Positions 6,958-15,044 of a DNA stretch of 64,000 bases are shown here, one piece after another. The translations under genes and the position numbers were made by a program. How positions within the stretch are numbered: position 1 is the first letter of the stretch; the number at the start of each line of letters is the position of its first letter. The notes beneath the pieces were generated by a model. That model had not been told where the DNA came from and made no database searches. It was given only the letters and a program-made list of their open reading frames with translations. The stretch comes from Gordonibacter sp. 28C (lineage in GTDB: Bacteria; Actinomycetota; Coriobacteriia; Coriobacteriales; Eggerthellaceae): contig NZ_PPTR01000013.1 in assembly GCF_003339845.1 (NCBI RefSeq), positions 46,551-110,550 of the forward strand, read 5' to 3'.

Positions 6958-7782
6958 TCAGAAAAACGGATTCGATTTTTCCAAATCATAATTCCTAATT
7001 AATATTTCAGTAATTCCTTTTCTATTACCCGAAGCCGCCGCTATGCCGCTAAACCTTGTTACCCTGTCAATAGTCCATCTCTCCATGCTGTATAAAGAAT
7101 GAATCGAGTCGTGATCAGCATTGGAAATCAAAATTTTCGCACCTCTATCACTCGCATCGTTCAATGATCGAGAAAGCCTCTCCTGGTCATTCCATGAGAA
7201 TATCTTTTCATTATATTTTAAAAAACCATTTTGATTGTGGCGAACAGTATATGGTGGATCAACGTATACGAAATCACCTCTATGCGCCATTTGAATCGTT
7301 TTTTCAAAATCCTGAGCATAGAAGATTGCATTTTTCAAAATGCTCGCCCATGCTGAGAAATCGTCGTCTTCTCGAAGTACGTTTTTTTTCGTTCCTATGG
7401 GAACATTGAAAACTCCTTCTTTATTGACGCGGTATAGGCCGTTGAAACATGTCCTGTTCAAATATATGAATTGAGCTGCTTTAGTGTGAGATTTAGTGCA
7501 TTGTCGATTTCTTGTATTGTAATAGTATTCTGTGCAGTGATTGGAATCATGGATCTTGAGAATGTTTAAAACTTTATCATAATCATCACGTACTGCCTTG
7601 TATGTGTCAATTAGCTGTTGGTTCGAATCAGATAGTATGGCGTTTTTGGGTTGGTGTGCAAAGAAAATTGCTCCGCTGCCCAGAAAAGGCTCTATATATC
7701 TTTCATAGCTGCAAAAAAAATATTCTGGATACTTTACTGTTAGCCATCGTTTGCCGCCGGCCCAGTTTAAAAATGGCTTCAT
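6958..7782 (-). CDS. Dam-type (D12 class) DNA adenine N6-methyltransferase
   Basis: A 274-residue DNA adenine methylase. The SAM-binding motif I is at the N-terminus (MKPFLNWAGGKRW, then YIEPFLGSGAIFF) and the catalytic motif IV is DPPY, in YVDPPYTV. Motif order and length fit the alpha-class Dam/DpnIIA group, which often methylates GATC; specificity cannot be proven from sequence. It starts 3 bases after the stop of the DGQHR gene, so the two are translationally linked. AT-rich codon use marks it as acquired. No matching restriction gene stands next to it unless the DGQHR protein plays that part. Confidence 0.92.
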   Translation of the reverse strand: MKPFLNWAGGKRWLTVKYPEYFFCSYERYIEPFLGSGAIFFAHQPKNAILSDSNQQLIDTYKAVRDDYDKVLNILKIHDSNHCTEYYYNTRNRQCTKSHTKAAQFIYLNRTCFNGLYRVNKEGVFNVPIGTKKNVLREDDDFSAWASILKNAIFYAQDFEKTIQMAHRGDFVYVDPPYTVRHNQNGFLKYNEKIFSWNDQERLSRSLNDASDRGAKILISNADHDSIHSLYSMERWTIDRVTRFSGIAAASGNRKGITEILIRNYDLEKSNPFF

Positions 7783-7785
7783 TGT

Positions 7786-10083
7786 CTAGCTTTCGCTGCT
7801 GTTTGCATGGATACGATTTATAAATTCTTGAAATACATAATCAAGATATTCGTAGTCTTCCATCTTGTAGCTCCGATTTTCAGTCGGATGCGCTTGTATT
7901 CGCCTTAGCTCGTTAATCCTCTCCATCCATTTCAAATTTTTTGCCTTTCCTTTTTCGTTTGGTTCTGGGATATCAAATACAGATTTGAATATCGGCCAAT
8001 TGTCTTTACGCTCGACAATCTTTTTGTATTCGATAAATTCGAGATAGTTCTCTAGAGGAAGATGTTCCTCGTCTTCCTCTAGAGATTTCGCGTAAGCTTT
8101 GCTCATGATGGTTTTGTCTTGAACTCCATGGCGCCAATAATCGTCGCCATGAATCTTTTTAAGCTGATCAAATATGGTTTTTTGAACAGCGATATGCAGC
8201 TCTTTAATTTGTCTATCAGCTTTTTCAATGCGCTCAACAGAACGTTCATTGAGCCATTTTGCATACCCATCTGGTTGGAATTCGGGGTATTCACTATTAA
8301 TTATTTGACAAAGTCGAAAATAGTATTCTTTTGGCCCTCCGGAGCCGAATTGAACTTTGAATTCGTCAACCATCGTTTCTACAGTAGCCGACGAAAGCCA
8401 TTTTCTAATAGGGGAGAGATAATCGAGTATGCCCAGAACGATATCAAGTGGATTTTGCTTTTGCATATCCGTTTCAGCTTCAAGCTGTTTGAAGGTTAAA
8501 AGTGCACCAAAAAGCATCAAATACCCTTGAATGCTTATGTTTGTGCATATAATTCCTTTGCGTCCCATGTCCCAAAGTATAGGATTTGAACTTTTGACAA
8601 AGTCGAGATAACTATTAATAGCTTCACGAGCGCGTTGAAGTGTTTCAGAATCGTTTTCGCCTGAAAGAGGTCCTCTGAGATACTCTTTATTGCAGCCTAT
8701 GGTTCCGATGAGCCCTGATTTTTTTAACCCATTTTTCAATTCCGGGATAGTGAGGCAGGTTTCATCGGCTGGTGGGATTCCCTGCTGAGTCACTTTCCTG
8801 TAGAGTGGTTCTCCAAGATCCTCGTTTAAAAGCTTTATCAATCGCGAACCTATTGCGCCAATGCGTTCATTTGGTTTGTCTGACCCCCACCTTAGTTCTC
8901 CCTCGAGTTCATCAAGGAGGGTTTTCGAAACTGATTTTTGCTCATGGTTGATGGTTACAAAAAGATTTGCTTCCTCAGTTTTATCGAGTTCTTCGAATGC
9001 CACAACCATTACATTTTGTTTTAAATGATCCTCGTCCAACGGCGCGTATCCGTACAGTCTATGCTGCCCATCTATGATCCATGCTGAGCGGTATTGGCTC
9101 GGTAGATATAAATTTCCAAAGGTGATATCAGCATTTTCATCATGGCTGATGCGCTCAAATCTACACTTTCTTGTGAAATTGATTAAAATATTAGTAGGGA
9201 AGTAACCTCCGTTTTTGATAAATTTTGATATCTGTCCGAGTCTCGTTTTGTTAATTAGTCTTTGATAGGAAGGAGCACCTTCCGGGTCGTTAAGTGACCT
9301 GTGGTTGACAAAAGATATTTTAAGTAATTGCTGCGGTGTTGAAACAAAAGAATAGTAAGAATGGCCTCCGAGTTTCCCTCTGATTGCGGGAACCTTTACG
9401 TTTTCGAGTGCAGGTATCTTCTGATCTTTCAAAAACTCTGCGAGCACCTGATATCTAGCTGCAGATTTTAAGTGCTCTGCGACTTGCAGATAGTAACGAA
9501 GCTCCTTTTCGGTTACGACTTGAATCCTGTTCTTTGCTGCATATTGCTTGTCTAAAGAAGTCCAGATGATATTTTGGGTTATGATTATCCATATGATCTT
9601 TAATTTGTTGCCTTGGTTTGCGTAATGTTCGTTGATGGCTTTTGATATCTGGTTCTTTGAGCAAGTGAAATCATCGATTTCTTTCGTAAGACTTGCTCTG
9701 GAAAGGATATCGGAAGACACGCACTTGGACACAACTACGGTTTCGTCGTCTTTTGCTATTACGTCTATATGGTAAAAAAAGGACTTGTCATCCGCCTTTT
9801 TTGAACTGGTATTGAAATCGAAATCTGCACCCAGCTCGCAATAGCCCAATTTATAAAAAAGAAGCCAAACCCGATTCACAAGCTGATTATGATGAGCCCA
9901 TTCTCTCTTGACAATGCATTTTCGCGTCATTTCTCGTGCAATATAAAAGCCACTATCCTTAAATTTCTCAATATCCTTTTTGAAGATAGAGAGCTCCTCG
10001 GCGGGCTTTTTTCTCCACTGCGCCTCTTTAGAGAGCGATGTGGGTTCTGCATCCATTTTTTGAAGACATGAGTACTCGTCCAT
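7786..10083 (-). CDS. Large DGQHR-domain protein with REase-like N-terminus and HEPN-like C-terminus
   Basis: A 765-residue protein from the ATG at 10081-10083; in-frame starts up to 10146 are possible and no start has a good ribosome site. Residues 338-342 are DGQHR, within WIIDGQHRLYGY, the signature of the DndB/DGQHR family linked to phosphorothioate and other DNA-modification defence systems. Residues 60-200 look like a restriction-endonuclease fold: HIDVIAKDDETVVVSKC has the core Asp and Lys but a Ser-Lys-Cys where Glu-x-Lys is usual. The last 70 residues include ELRRIQAH (R727-x4-H732), a possible HEPN RNase motif. It sits just upstream of the Dam methylase. A self-recognition and attack pair is an inference. 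Confidence 0.75.
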   Translation of the reverse strand: MDEYSCLQKMDAEPTSLSKEAQWRKKPAEELSIFKKDIEKFKDSGFYIAREMTRKCIVKREWAHHNQLVNRVWLLFYKLGYCELGADFDFNTSSKKADDKSFFYHIDVIAKDDETVVVSKCVSSDILSRASLTKEIDDFTCSKNQISKAINEHYANQGNKLKIIWIIITQNIIWTSLDKQYAAKNRIQVVTEKELRYYLQVAEHLKSAARYQVLAEFLKDQKIPALENVKVPAIRGKLGGHSYYSFVSTPQQLLKISFVNHRSLNDPEGAPSYQRLINKTRLGQISKFIKNGGYFPTNILINFTRKCRFERISHDENADITFGNLYLPSQYRSAWIIDGQHRLYGYAPLDEDHLKQNVMVVAFEELDKTEEANLFVTINHEQKSVSKTLLDELEGELRWGSDKPNERIGAIGSRLIKLLNEDLGEPLYRKVTQQGIPPADETCLTIPELKNGLKKSGLIGTIGCNKEYLRGPLSGENDSETLQRAREAINSYLDFVKSSNPILWDMGRKGIICTNISIQGYLMLFGALLTFKQLEAETDMQKQNPLDIVLGILDYLSPIRKWLSSATVETMVDEFKVQFGSGGPKEYYFRLCQIINSEYPEFQPDGYAKWLNERSVERIEKADRQIKELHIAVQKTIFDQLKKIHGDDYWRHGVQDKTIMSKAYAKSLEEDEEHLPLENYLEFIEYKKIVERKDNWPIFKSVFDIPEPNEKGKAKNLKWMERINELRRIQAHPTENRSYKMEDYEYLDYVFQEFINRIHANSSES

Positions 10084-10146
10084 GCGCCATCCCATCCAGA
10101 GACAATTATCTACTGCTATTATCAATGATGATTGATTTAATCGCAA

Positions 10147-10607
10147 ATATAAAACTGTGAGCGCGTGAGCTAAGTTTTCCGGGATTGACCCTGGAGAAGC
10201 TCCTTAATGCGGCAAGAGCTGAATACTCTCCGATTGAAGCGACTTGAGTTCATATGTGGTGCTCTGCGGAGCAGAGTCGCCCATATACGCAGATTTCGCT
10301 TTCTCTTGCTTTGGCTAACATGCGGTACGATCTTTCGCCCGCTTTATAGATGACCCATACGGGTCTTCGTCTTCATAACGAACAGGGAATGCTGCGTTAT
10401 GAAAACTAAGTCAGTTCATCTATAGTGTTGTGCGATTCGGCCTGAGGCTGGGATGTGGTCATGCGCCGGACAAAGAACTTCAGTACGAGAGCATGGTCAA
10501 AGTAATCTCCCCATCATGGCAGAGAGTGCGGTTGAGATAACAAATGACATCGACTCGAAAGCAAACTGGGCCGCCCTCTGACACGGGCAGCCCTGTCGTA
10601 TCCTTTA
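10147..10607. other. Intergenic region with nested inverted repeats, no gene recognised
   Basis: This 460-base stretch forms the right edge of the AT-rich insert. It holds a small hairpin at 10262-10276 (CTCTGC-GGA-GCAGAG) and a nested repeat at 10345-10424. No reading frame here resembles a protein, and no tRNA or known RNA was recognised. Confidence 0.6.
10345..10424. repeat. Nested inverted repeats
   Basis: An outer 9-base pair, TATAGATGA (10345-10353) with TCATCTATA (10416-10424), encloses a hairpin GACCC-ATAC-GGGTC at about 10352-10365 and a pair CATAACG (10374-10380) with CGTTATG (10395-10401). The arrangement could be a folded RNA, a transposon or integron-like end, or binding sites. 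Confidence 0.7.
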
Positions 10608-12410
10608 CTATCCCACCACCAGCGGCACGAACTCGAACGTCGTGCAGTCTACCAATCCCCGGTTCGTCAACCTCAGTTCGGGTAGGCAGGCCAACGGGAT
10701 CAGGGCCATCGTCATGAACGGCGACGGCATGGCGCAGCCGATCTCGGTCCAGGCGCCCTCAAGGGCGTGCACCTTCTCGCTCATCTCCTCGGCGGGCAGC
10801 GCGTCCATCAGGCCGGCTATCGGCAGCTCCACCAGTCCCAGCACCTCGCCGTCGGCGACGACCGCCATGCCGCCTCCGCAGGCGGCCAGCGTGTTGGCGG
10901 CCAAGGCCATATCCTCGTCGTTCGTGCCAACCACCAGTAGGTTGTGCGCGTCGTGCGCCACGGTGGACGCCATGGCGCCGCGTTTGATGCCGAAGCCCTT
11001 GACGAACCCGCAACCGAACGTGCCCGTCTCGTGGTGCCGTTCGAACACGAACGTCTTGAGCACGTCCTGTTCGATGTCGGACTCAAGGCGGCCATTCGTC
11101 ACGGGCAAGTCGACGTGCGTCTCGAACGTGCCCACTTTGCCGGGGATGATCTCGATCGTGCGCACGCGCACGACGTCTCCGGCACCCTCGGGCGCATCGA
11201 CGGCGAACGACTCCGGCACGATGTCGCGCCCGAGGTGCATGGAGTGCGTCACCCATGCGGGGAACTGGAACGGCGGAAGGTCGAACGTGGCCCGCCCGTC
11301 CTCGGCCACGATCTCGCCGTCTACCAGCACGCGCGTGACCTGCAGGCTCTCCAAGTCGTCCAGGAACACGATGTCGGCGCACTTGCCGGGCGCGATGGAG
11401 CCCAGGTCGTGGTCCATCTGGAAGCACTGCGCGCAGTTGATGGTGACCATCTGGATGGCCGTGATCGCGTCGATCCCCAGCTCCACGGCCGTGCGCACGA
11501 TGTGGTCCAGGTGCCCGTCGGCCACGAGCGTGTGCGGGTGCGTGTCGTCGCTCACCAGCATCGCGAAACGCGTGTCGATGTCGTGCGCCAGCACGGCCTC
11601 GGCCAACACGGGCAGGTCCTTCCACGCCGACCCGTAGCGCAGCTGCGCGTACATCCCCAGGCGCATCTTCGCCAGCGCGTCCTCGGCGCGCGTGGACTCG
11701 TGGCAGCAGCGCACGCCGGAGGCGACGTAGGCGTTCAGGCCCCGGTCGGTCTCCGGCAGGGAGTAGTGGCCGGTCACCACCTTGCCGGCCCGCAACGTCT
11801 CGGCAACCTCGCCGTGCGCGTGGTCGGTTCCGCCCAGGATGCCGGGGAAGTTCATCATCTCGCCCAGCCCCACCACGCTCGGCCACGCCATCGTCTCGGC
11901 CACGTCCTTCGGTCCCACGAACGACCCCGTGTCCTCGAAGCCGGGTACGGCCGGCACGCACGACGGGGTGGTTATCATGGCCTTGAGCGGCGTGCGCCGG
12001 GCGTCCTCTTCCATCACCTTCACGCCCTCGAGGCCCAGCACGTTGCATATCTCGTGGGGGTCCCAGTAGATGCCCGTGGTCCCGTGCGGCACGACGGCGC
12101 GCGCGTACTCGCCCGCGCCCATCATCGACGACTCCACATGGATGTGCCCGTCCAGGAACCCGGGCGCGATGCACTGGCCGTTCGCCTCGATGACCTGCGT
12201 GTCCTCGCCGATGCAGTGGTCGGCGTCGCCGATGTAGGCGATCCGCCCATCGGCGATGGCCACGTCCATGTCCCCCTGGACCTCGGCCGTGCACACGTTC
12301 ACGAGCCGCGCGCCCCGGATAACCGTGTCGGCGGGTTGCCGTCCCTGCGCCACAGCGGCGAGCGTTTGCGAGCATTTCCAGAGAGGCTTCTTGCAGAAGT
12401 TGTTGATCAT
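10608..12410 (-). CDS. ade: Adenine deaminase
   Basis: A 600-residue amidohydrolase that deaminates adenine to hypoxanthine in purine salvage. The metal site DGHIHVESSMM, the later YDPHEI-like segment (YWDPHEICNV), GEMMNFPGI and the C-terminal domain ending in GLVDCTTFEFVPL are typical of bacterial Ade, as is the length. The start at 12408-12410 follows AAAGGAG by seven bases; the long frame upstream has no similarity. It is transcribed alone, divergent from the SNase-like gene. No purine riboswitch is visible upstream. Confidence 0.93.
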   Translation of the reverse strand: MINNFCKKPLWKCSQTLAAVAQGRQPADTVIRGARLVNVCTAEVQGDMDVAIADGRIAYIGDADHCIGEDTQVIEANGQCIAPGFLDGHIHVESSMMGAGEYARAVVPHGTTGIYWDPHEICNVLGLEGVKVMEEDARRTPLKAMITTPSCVPAVPGFEDTGSFVGPKDVAETMAWPSVVGLGEMMNFPGILGGTDHAHGEVAETLRAGKVVTGHYSLPETDRGLNAYVASGVRCCHESTRAEDALAKMRLGMYAQLRYGSAWKDLPVLAEAVLAHDIDTRFAMLVSDDTHPHTLVADGHLDHIVRTAVELGIDAITAIQMVTINCAQCFQMDHDLGSIAPGKCADIVFLDDLESLQVTRVLVDGEIVAEDGRATFDLPPFQFPAWVTHSMHLGRDIVPESFAVDAPEGAGDVVRVRTIEIIPGKVGTFETHVDLPVTNGRLESDIEQDVLKTFVFERHHETGTFGCGFVKGFGIKRGAMASTVAHDAHNLLVVGTNDEDMALAANTLAACGGGMAVVADGEVLGLVELPIAGLMDALPAEEMSEKVHALEGAWTEIGCAMPSPFMTMALIPLACLPELRLTNRGLVDCTTFEFVPLVVG

Positions 12411-12789
12411 GCCGAGCTCCTTCGAAAGGATTGCGCCGTCGGGCGCCCATGGGCCGATGGGGCCATTCTCGCCGGGAAACGCGCGGCTGTCGAGGGCGGT
12501 GCGCCCGGCTTCGCACAATTGCCACGTGGAGGAGAAGGGAACGGTCCGAGAAATGAAGGGCAAGCGCGAAGGTGAACGGAAAGGCGGAGGCAACCATGCA
12601 GATGAAAGCGGAGACGGATGTGACGGGGGAGGTGAAAGGCCGAATCCGGGATGGGACGCCGCGGGACGCGGGGCGGCCAAGCTGAGCCTCGGGCGCGAGC
12701 GCCGGCTCAACCGAGGGTGGAGCCGGACGCTCGCCTTTTGTCTTTGGGCTATAATGCATGCTCGCGAGCAGGTCGAGGGAGGGAAAGTC
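12411..12789. promoter_or_regulatory. Divergent intergenic region with a -10 for the nuclease gene
   Basis: This 379-base region separates two divergent genes. A perfect TATAAT lies at 12750-12755, 35 bases before the GTG start of the SNase-like gene. I see no clear -35 partner, no leader structure and no promoter that can be assigned to adenine deaminase. Confidence 0.5.
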
Positions 12790-13428
12790 GTGGCATCGGA
12801 ACAGCAGCAGGCGGAGCGCGCGTTCAAGCGGCTGGTGCGAAAGCGCCCGCTGGTTGCGCTGCTGTTGGCCGTCGCGCTGCTCGCAGCGGCTTCCCTCGGG
12901 TGGTGGGGGACTACCGGTGCCGGCGACGCGAACGGAACATCTGCGGACCGCGGCGCGCAGGCGACCGCGTCGGACGCGGCGCTCGAGCAGGCCGAGGTCG
13001 TGCGGGTGGTCGACGGGGACACGCTCAAGGTGAAAACGGCTGACGGCTCCGAAGAGCGGGTGCGGCTCGTCGGCATGGACACGCCGGAGAGCGTCGCGGA
13101 GGAAGAGTCGCGCAACTGCGAGGAGGGCGTCATCGCGGCCAACTACACGAAATCGCTCGTCGCGCCGGGGCAGACAGTGTGGCTCTCGCGCGACGTGTCC
13201 GACACCGACCAGTACGGGCGCCTGCTGCGCTACGTGTGGCTCGAACGGCCGAGCGACCCGGCGAGCGAAAGCGAGATCGCGGGCAAGATGCTCAACGCCA
13301 TCCTCGTGCGCGACGGCTACGCCCAGGTCAAACGCTACAAGCCCGACACGACGCTGTACGATACGTTCAAGCACTGGGGCGACGAGGCCGTCGCCGAGGG
13401 CAAGGGAGTGACGAGCAAATGGGCGTGA
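12790..13428 (+). CDS. Membrane-anchored or secreted thermonuclease (SNase-like)
   Basis: A 212-residue protein with one N-terminal hydrophobic helix at about residues 20-40 ([19 protein letters not shown]) and a staphylococcal-nuclease domain. The domain shows [14 protein letters not shown], then [12 protein letters not shown], the conserved Asp and Arg positions, and a C-terminal KHWGDEA segment. It should cleave nucleic acid outside the cell or at the membrane. The GTG at 12790 has a GGGAGGG site; an upstream ATG (12754) would overlap the -10. It overlaps the GIY-YIG gene by 10 bases, so both nucleases are co-translated. Confidence 0.88.
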   Translation: MASEQQQAERAFKRLVRKRPLVALLLAVALLAAASLGWWGTTGAGDANGTSADRGAQATASDAALEQAEVVRVVDGDTLKVKTADGSEERVRLVGMDTPESVAEEESRNCEEGVIAANYTKSLVAPGQTVWLSRDVSDTDQYGRLLRYVWLERPSDPASESEIAGKMLNAILVRDGYAQVKRYKPDTTLYDTFKHWGDEAVAEGKGVTSKWA

Positions 13429-13871
13429 AAGCCGAAAAGCCCGTCGACCCGAACGCGGAGCCCTCTGCGGGCGACGAGGCCGTGTCGGTTCGGGACGCGT
13501 GCCGCGAAGCTTCCGCGGAACCGAACTCCGACGAGCCGCCCGCCTACTTCGTGTACGTGCTGGCCTGCGCCGACGGCACGCTCTACACGGGCTACACGAA
13601 CGACGTGGAACAGCGGGTGCGCACGCACAACGCCGGCAAGGGGGCGAAGTACACGCGCGGCCGCACGCCCGTAAAGGTGGTCGCCCAAGCCCGTTTCGCC
13701 ACGAAGCACGAGGCCATGAGCGCCGAGTTCCGTTTCAAGCGCCTGTCGCGCGGCGCGAAAGACGACCTGCTGGCCCGCGCCCGCGCGGAGGGATTCGCGG
13801 AAGCCCTCGCCGCGCTGCGGCCAGACGCCGATGACGAGGGCGTGAGCAAACGGCTCGACGAAAAGGGGTAG
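13419..13871 (+). CDS. GIY-YIG family nuclease
   Basis: A 150-residue protein with an acidic, unstructured first 40 residues followed by a compact GIY-YIG domain of the UPF0213/YhbQ type: [20 protein letters not shown], then R-x3[13 protein letters not shown] and a late EFRFKRL. Proteins of this type are usually 80-100 residues, so the N-terminal extension is extra. The ATG at 13419 lies behind AGGGAG inside the end of the SNase gene. Its role is probably in DNA repair or turnover; the substrate is unknown. Confidence 0.88.
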   Translation: MGVKAEKPVDPNAEPSAGDEAVSVRDACREASAEPNSDEPPAYFVYVLACADGTLYTGYTNDVEQRVRTHNAGKGAKYTRGRTPVKVVAQARFATKHEAMSAEFRFKRLSRGAKDDLLARARAEGFAEALAALRPDADDEGVSKRLDEKG

Positions 13872-13892
13872 CGCCGACCTCCGTCTCGCATC

Positions 13893-14816
13893 CTAGAGCG
13901 TTGCCGCGGAATTTTGCGGCGCCCCCGATCCTCCCGCCGCCAGAAAACCCTCGGCGAGCCGCTGGTGCTTGACGAGGTCCTCATGGGTGAGTCCGGGCCG
14001 TATGAGCGTGGTCAGCCCCTCGCGCATGGCGCGCGCGGTGCGGTCGAGCGTGGCGTACCCGTCGCTCGTGATCTCCATGAGCACCGACCGCTTGTCGACA
14101 GCGTCGCGATGGCAGGCGATGAGCTGCCGCCGGGCCAGCTCGCCCTGCGCCATCGCAAGGGAGTTGGCCATCATGTTCAGCTCGCGCGTCATCTGGCAGG
14201 GGTGCGCGCCCTCGGTGTGGTCGAGCAGGCCGAGCAGCAGCCGATACTCGTTCAAGGACAGCCCCTCATCGCGCGTGATGTGCGACGCGAGGTTCGCCGT
14301 GAACAGTATCTCGTCGCACAGCGCGGTGTTCACGTTCGCCGGCATCGCGTGCGCGCCGAAAAGGGAGCGCTCGTCGGCCACCATCAGGGTGCTGACGGAG
14401 GCGTAGCGGCGCAGGTCCAGGGGGAACCGGTTTCGCATGGTCTCGAGCAGCGGCCGGATGGCCGCGTCCACCTGGGCCGCGCGGCGCTGCCCGGCGCTCG
14501 TGAGGATGACGTGCACGTTCCTCTGGTCGGCGGTGCTCTTCACGCGGATGGCCTCGCCCATCTCCACGAGCTGCGACACCGAGGCGGTGACGGTGCTGGC
14601 GCCCAGGTCCAGCATCTCGGCGAGCTCGCCTATCCTCAGCGACCCCCCTTGGTACACCAGGCGGATGAGGATGCGGTACTGGGTGGGCGTGACGTCGTTG
14701 GAGAGGATGGCCCGTTCGAGAAGGCGCGCGTTCAGCACGGCCATCGAGAGATAGCTTGCATGGCTGAACGTGTCGACCACGTAGTCGAGCCGGGTGTCGC
14801 GTGCGGTCGCTTCCAT
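13893..14816 (-). CDS. Tandem MarR-domain transcriptional regulator
   Basis: A 307-residue protein with two winged-helix MarR domains in one chain. The first is seen at about residues 30-125 (LTPTQYRIL-like VTPTQYRILIRL, then IGELAEMLDLGASTVTASVS and a wing with DQRNVHV). The second starts near residue 180 (LSLNEYRLLLGLLDH, then MTRELNMMANSLAMAQGEL and a wing with DKRSVLM). MarR proteins normally dimerise; here the dimer is fused. The start at 14814-14816 follows GGGAGG. It is divergent from the Mo enzyme at 15045, and a perfect palindrome lies between them, so it very likely controls that operon and itself in response to a small, perhaps phenolic, ligand. Confidence 0.85.
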   Translation of the reverse strand: MEATARDTRLDYVVDTFSHASYLSMAVLNARLLERAILSNDVTPTQYRILIRLVYQGGSLRIGELAEMLDLGASTVTASVSQLVEMGEAIRVKSTADQRNVHVILTSAGQRRAAQVDAAIRPLLETMRNRFPLDLRRYASVSTLMVADERSLFGAHAMPANVNTALCDEILFTANLASHITRDEGLSLNEYRLLLGLLDHTEGAHPCQMTRELNMMANSLAMAQGELARRQLIACHRDAVDKRSVLMEITSDGYATLDRTARAMREGLTTLIRPGLTHEDLVKHQRLAEGFLAAGGSGAPQNSAATL

Positions 14817-14914
14817 GTAAAAAGCCTCCCACTCAGCGTTGGGCCGTCGCAGCGGATCCTCTTTCCATAATACGCGCATCCAGCCGAACCGGCGGTCTGT
14901 TTTCGCGATGCCGG

Positions 14915-14978
14915 GCAACGGTTTGTTCAACGGTTGAACAAGTTGCAGGGGTCGTTCCATGCGCGAAACAACCGTTGC
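14915..14978. promoter_or_regulatory. Probable MarR operator region
   Basis: A perfect palindrome TTGTTCAA-CGG-TTGAACAA spans 14923-14941. It is framed by a wider imperfect pair, GCAACGGTTTGTTC at 14915-14928 and GAAACAACCGTTGC at 14965-14978. Both lie in the gap between the divergent MarR and Mo-enzyme genes. The short palindrome is the size expected for a MarR dimer site. Confidence 0.65.
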
Positions 14979-15044
14979 TTGCTTCGGGCTTCGGGCCTCC
15001 ATAGGATGAAGCGAGGAGGTTCCCGGCGAGAGAGGAGATCGGCT

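Larger units (their letters stand above)
6600..10560. mobile_element. AT-rich horizontally acquired insert with methylase and DGQHR genes
   Basis: Base composition drops sharply compared with both flanks, codon use in the two large genes is A/T-ended, and a transposase scrap lies at the left end. No integrase, terminal repeats or target duplication could be identified, so the boundaries are approximate. Confidence 0.5.

Noticed and set aside
12411..12789. Purine riboswitch upstream of adenine deaminase
   Set aside because: No conserved three-way-junction core was found and the ribosome site is in plain GC-rich sequence.
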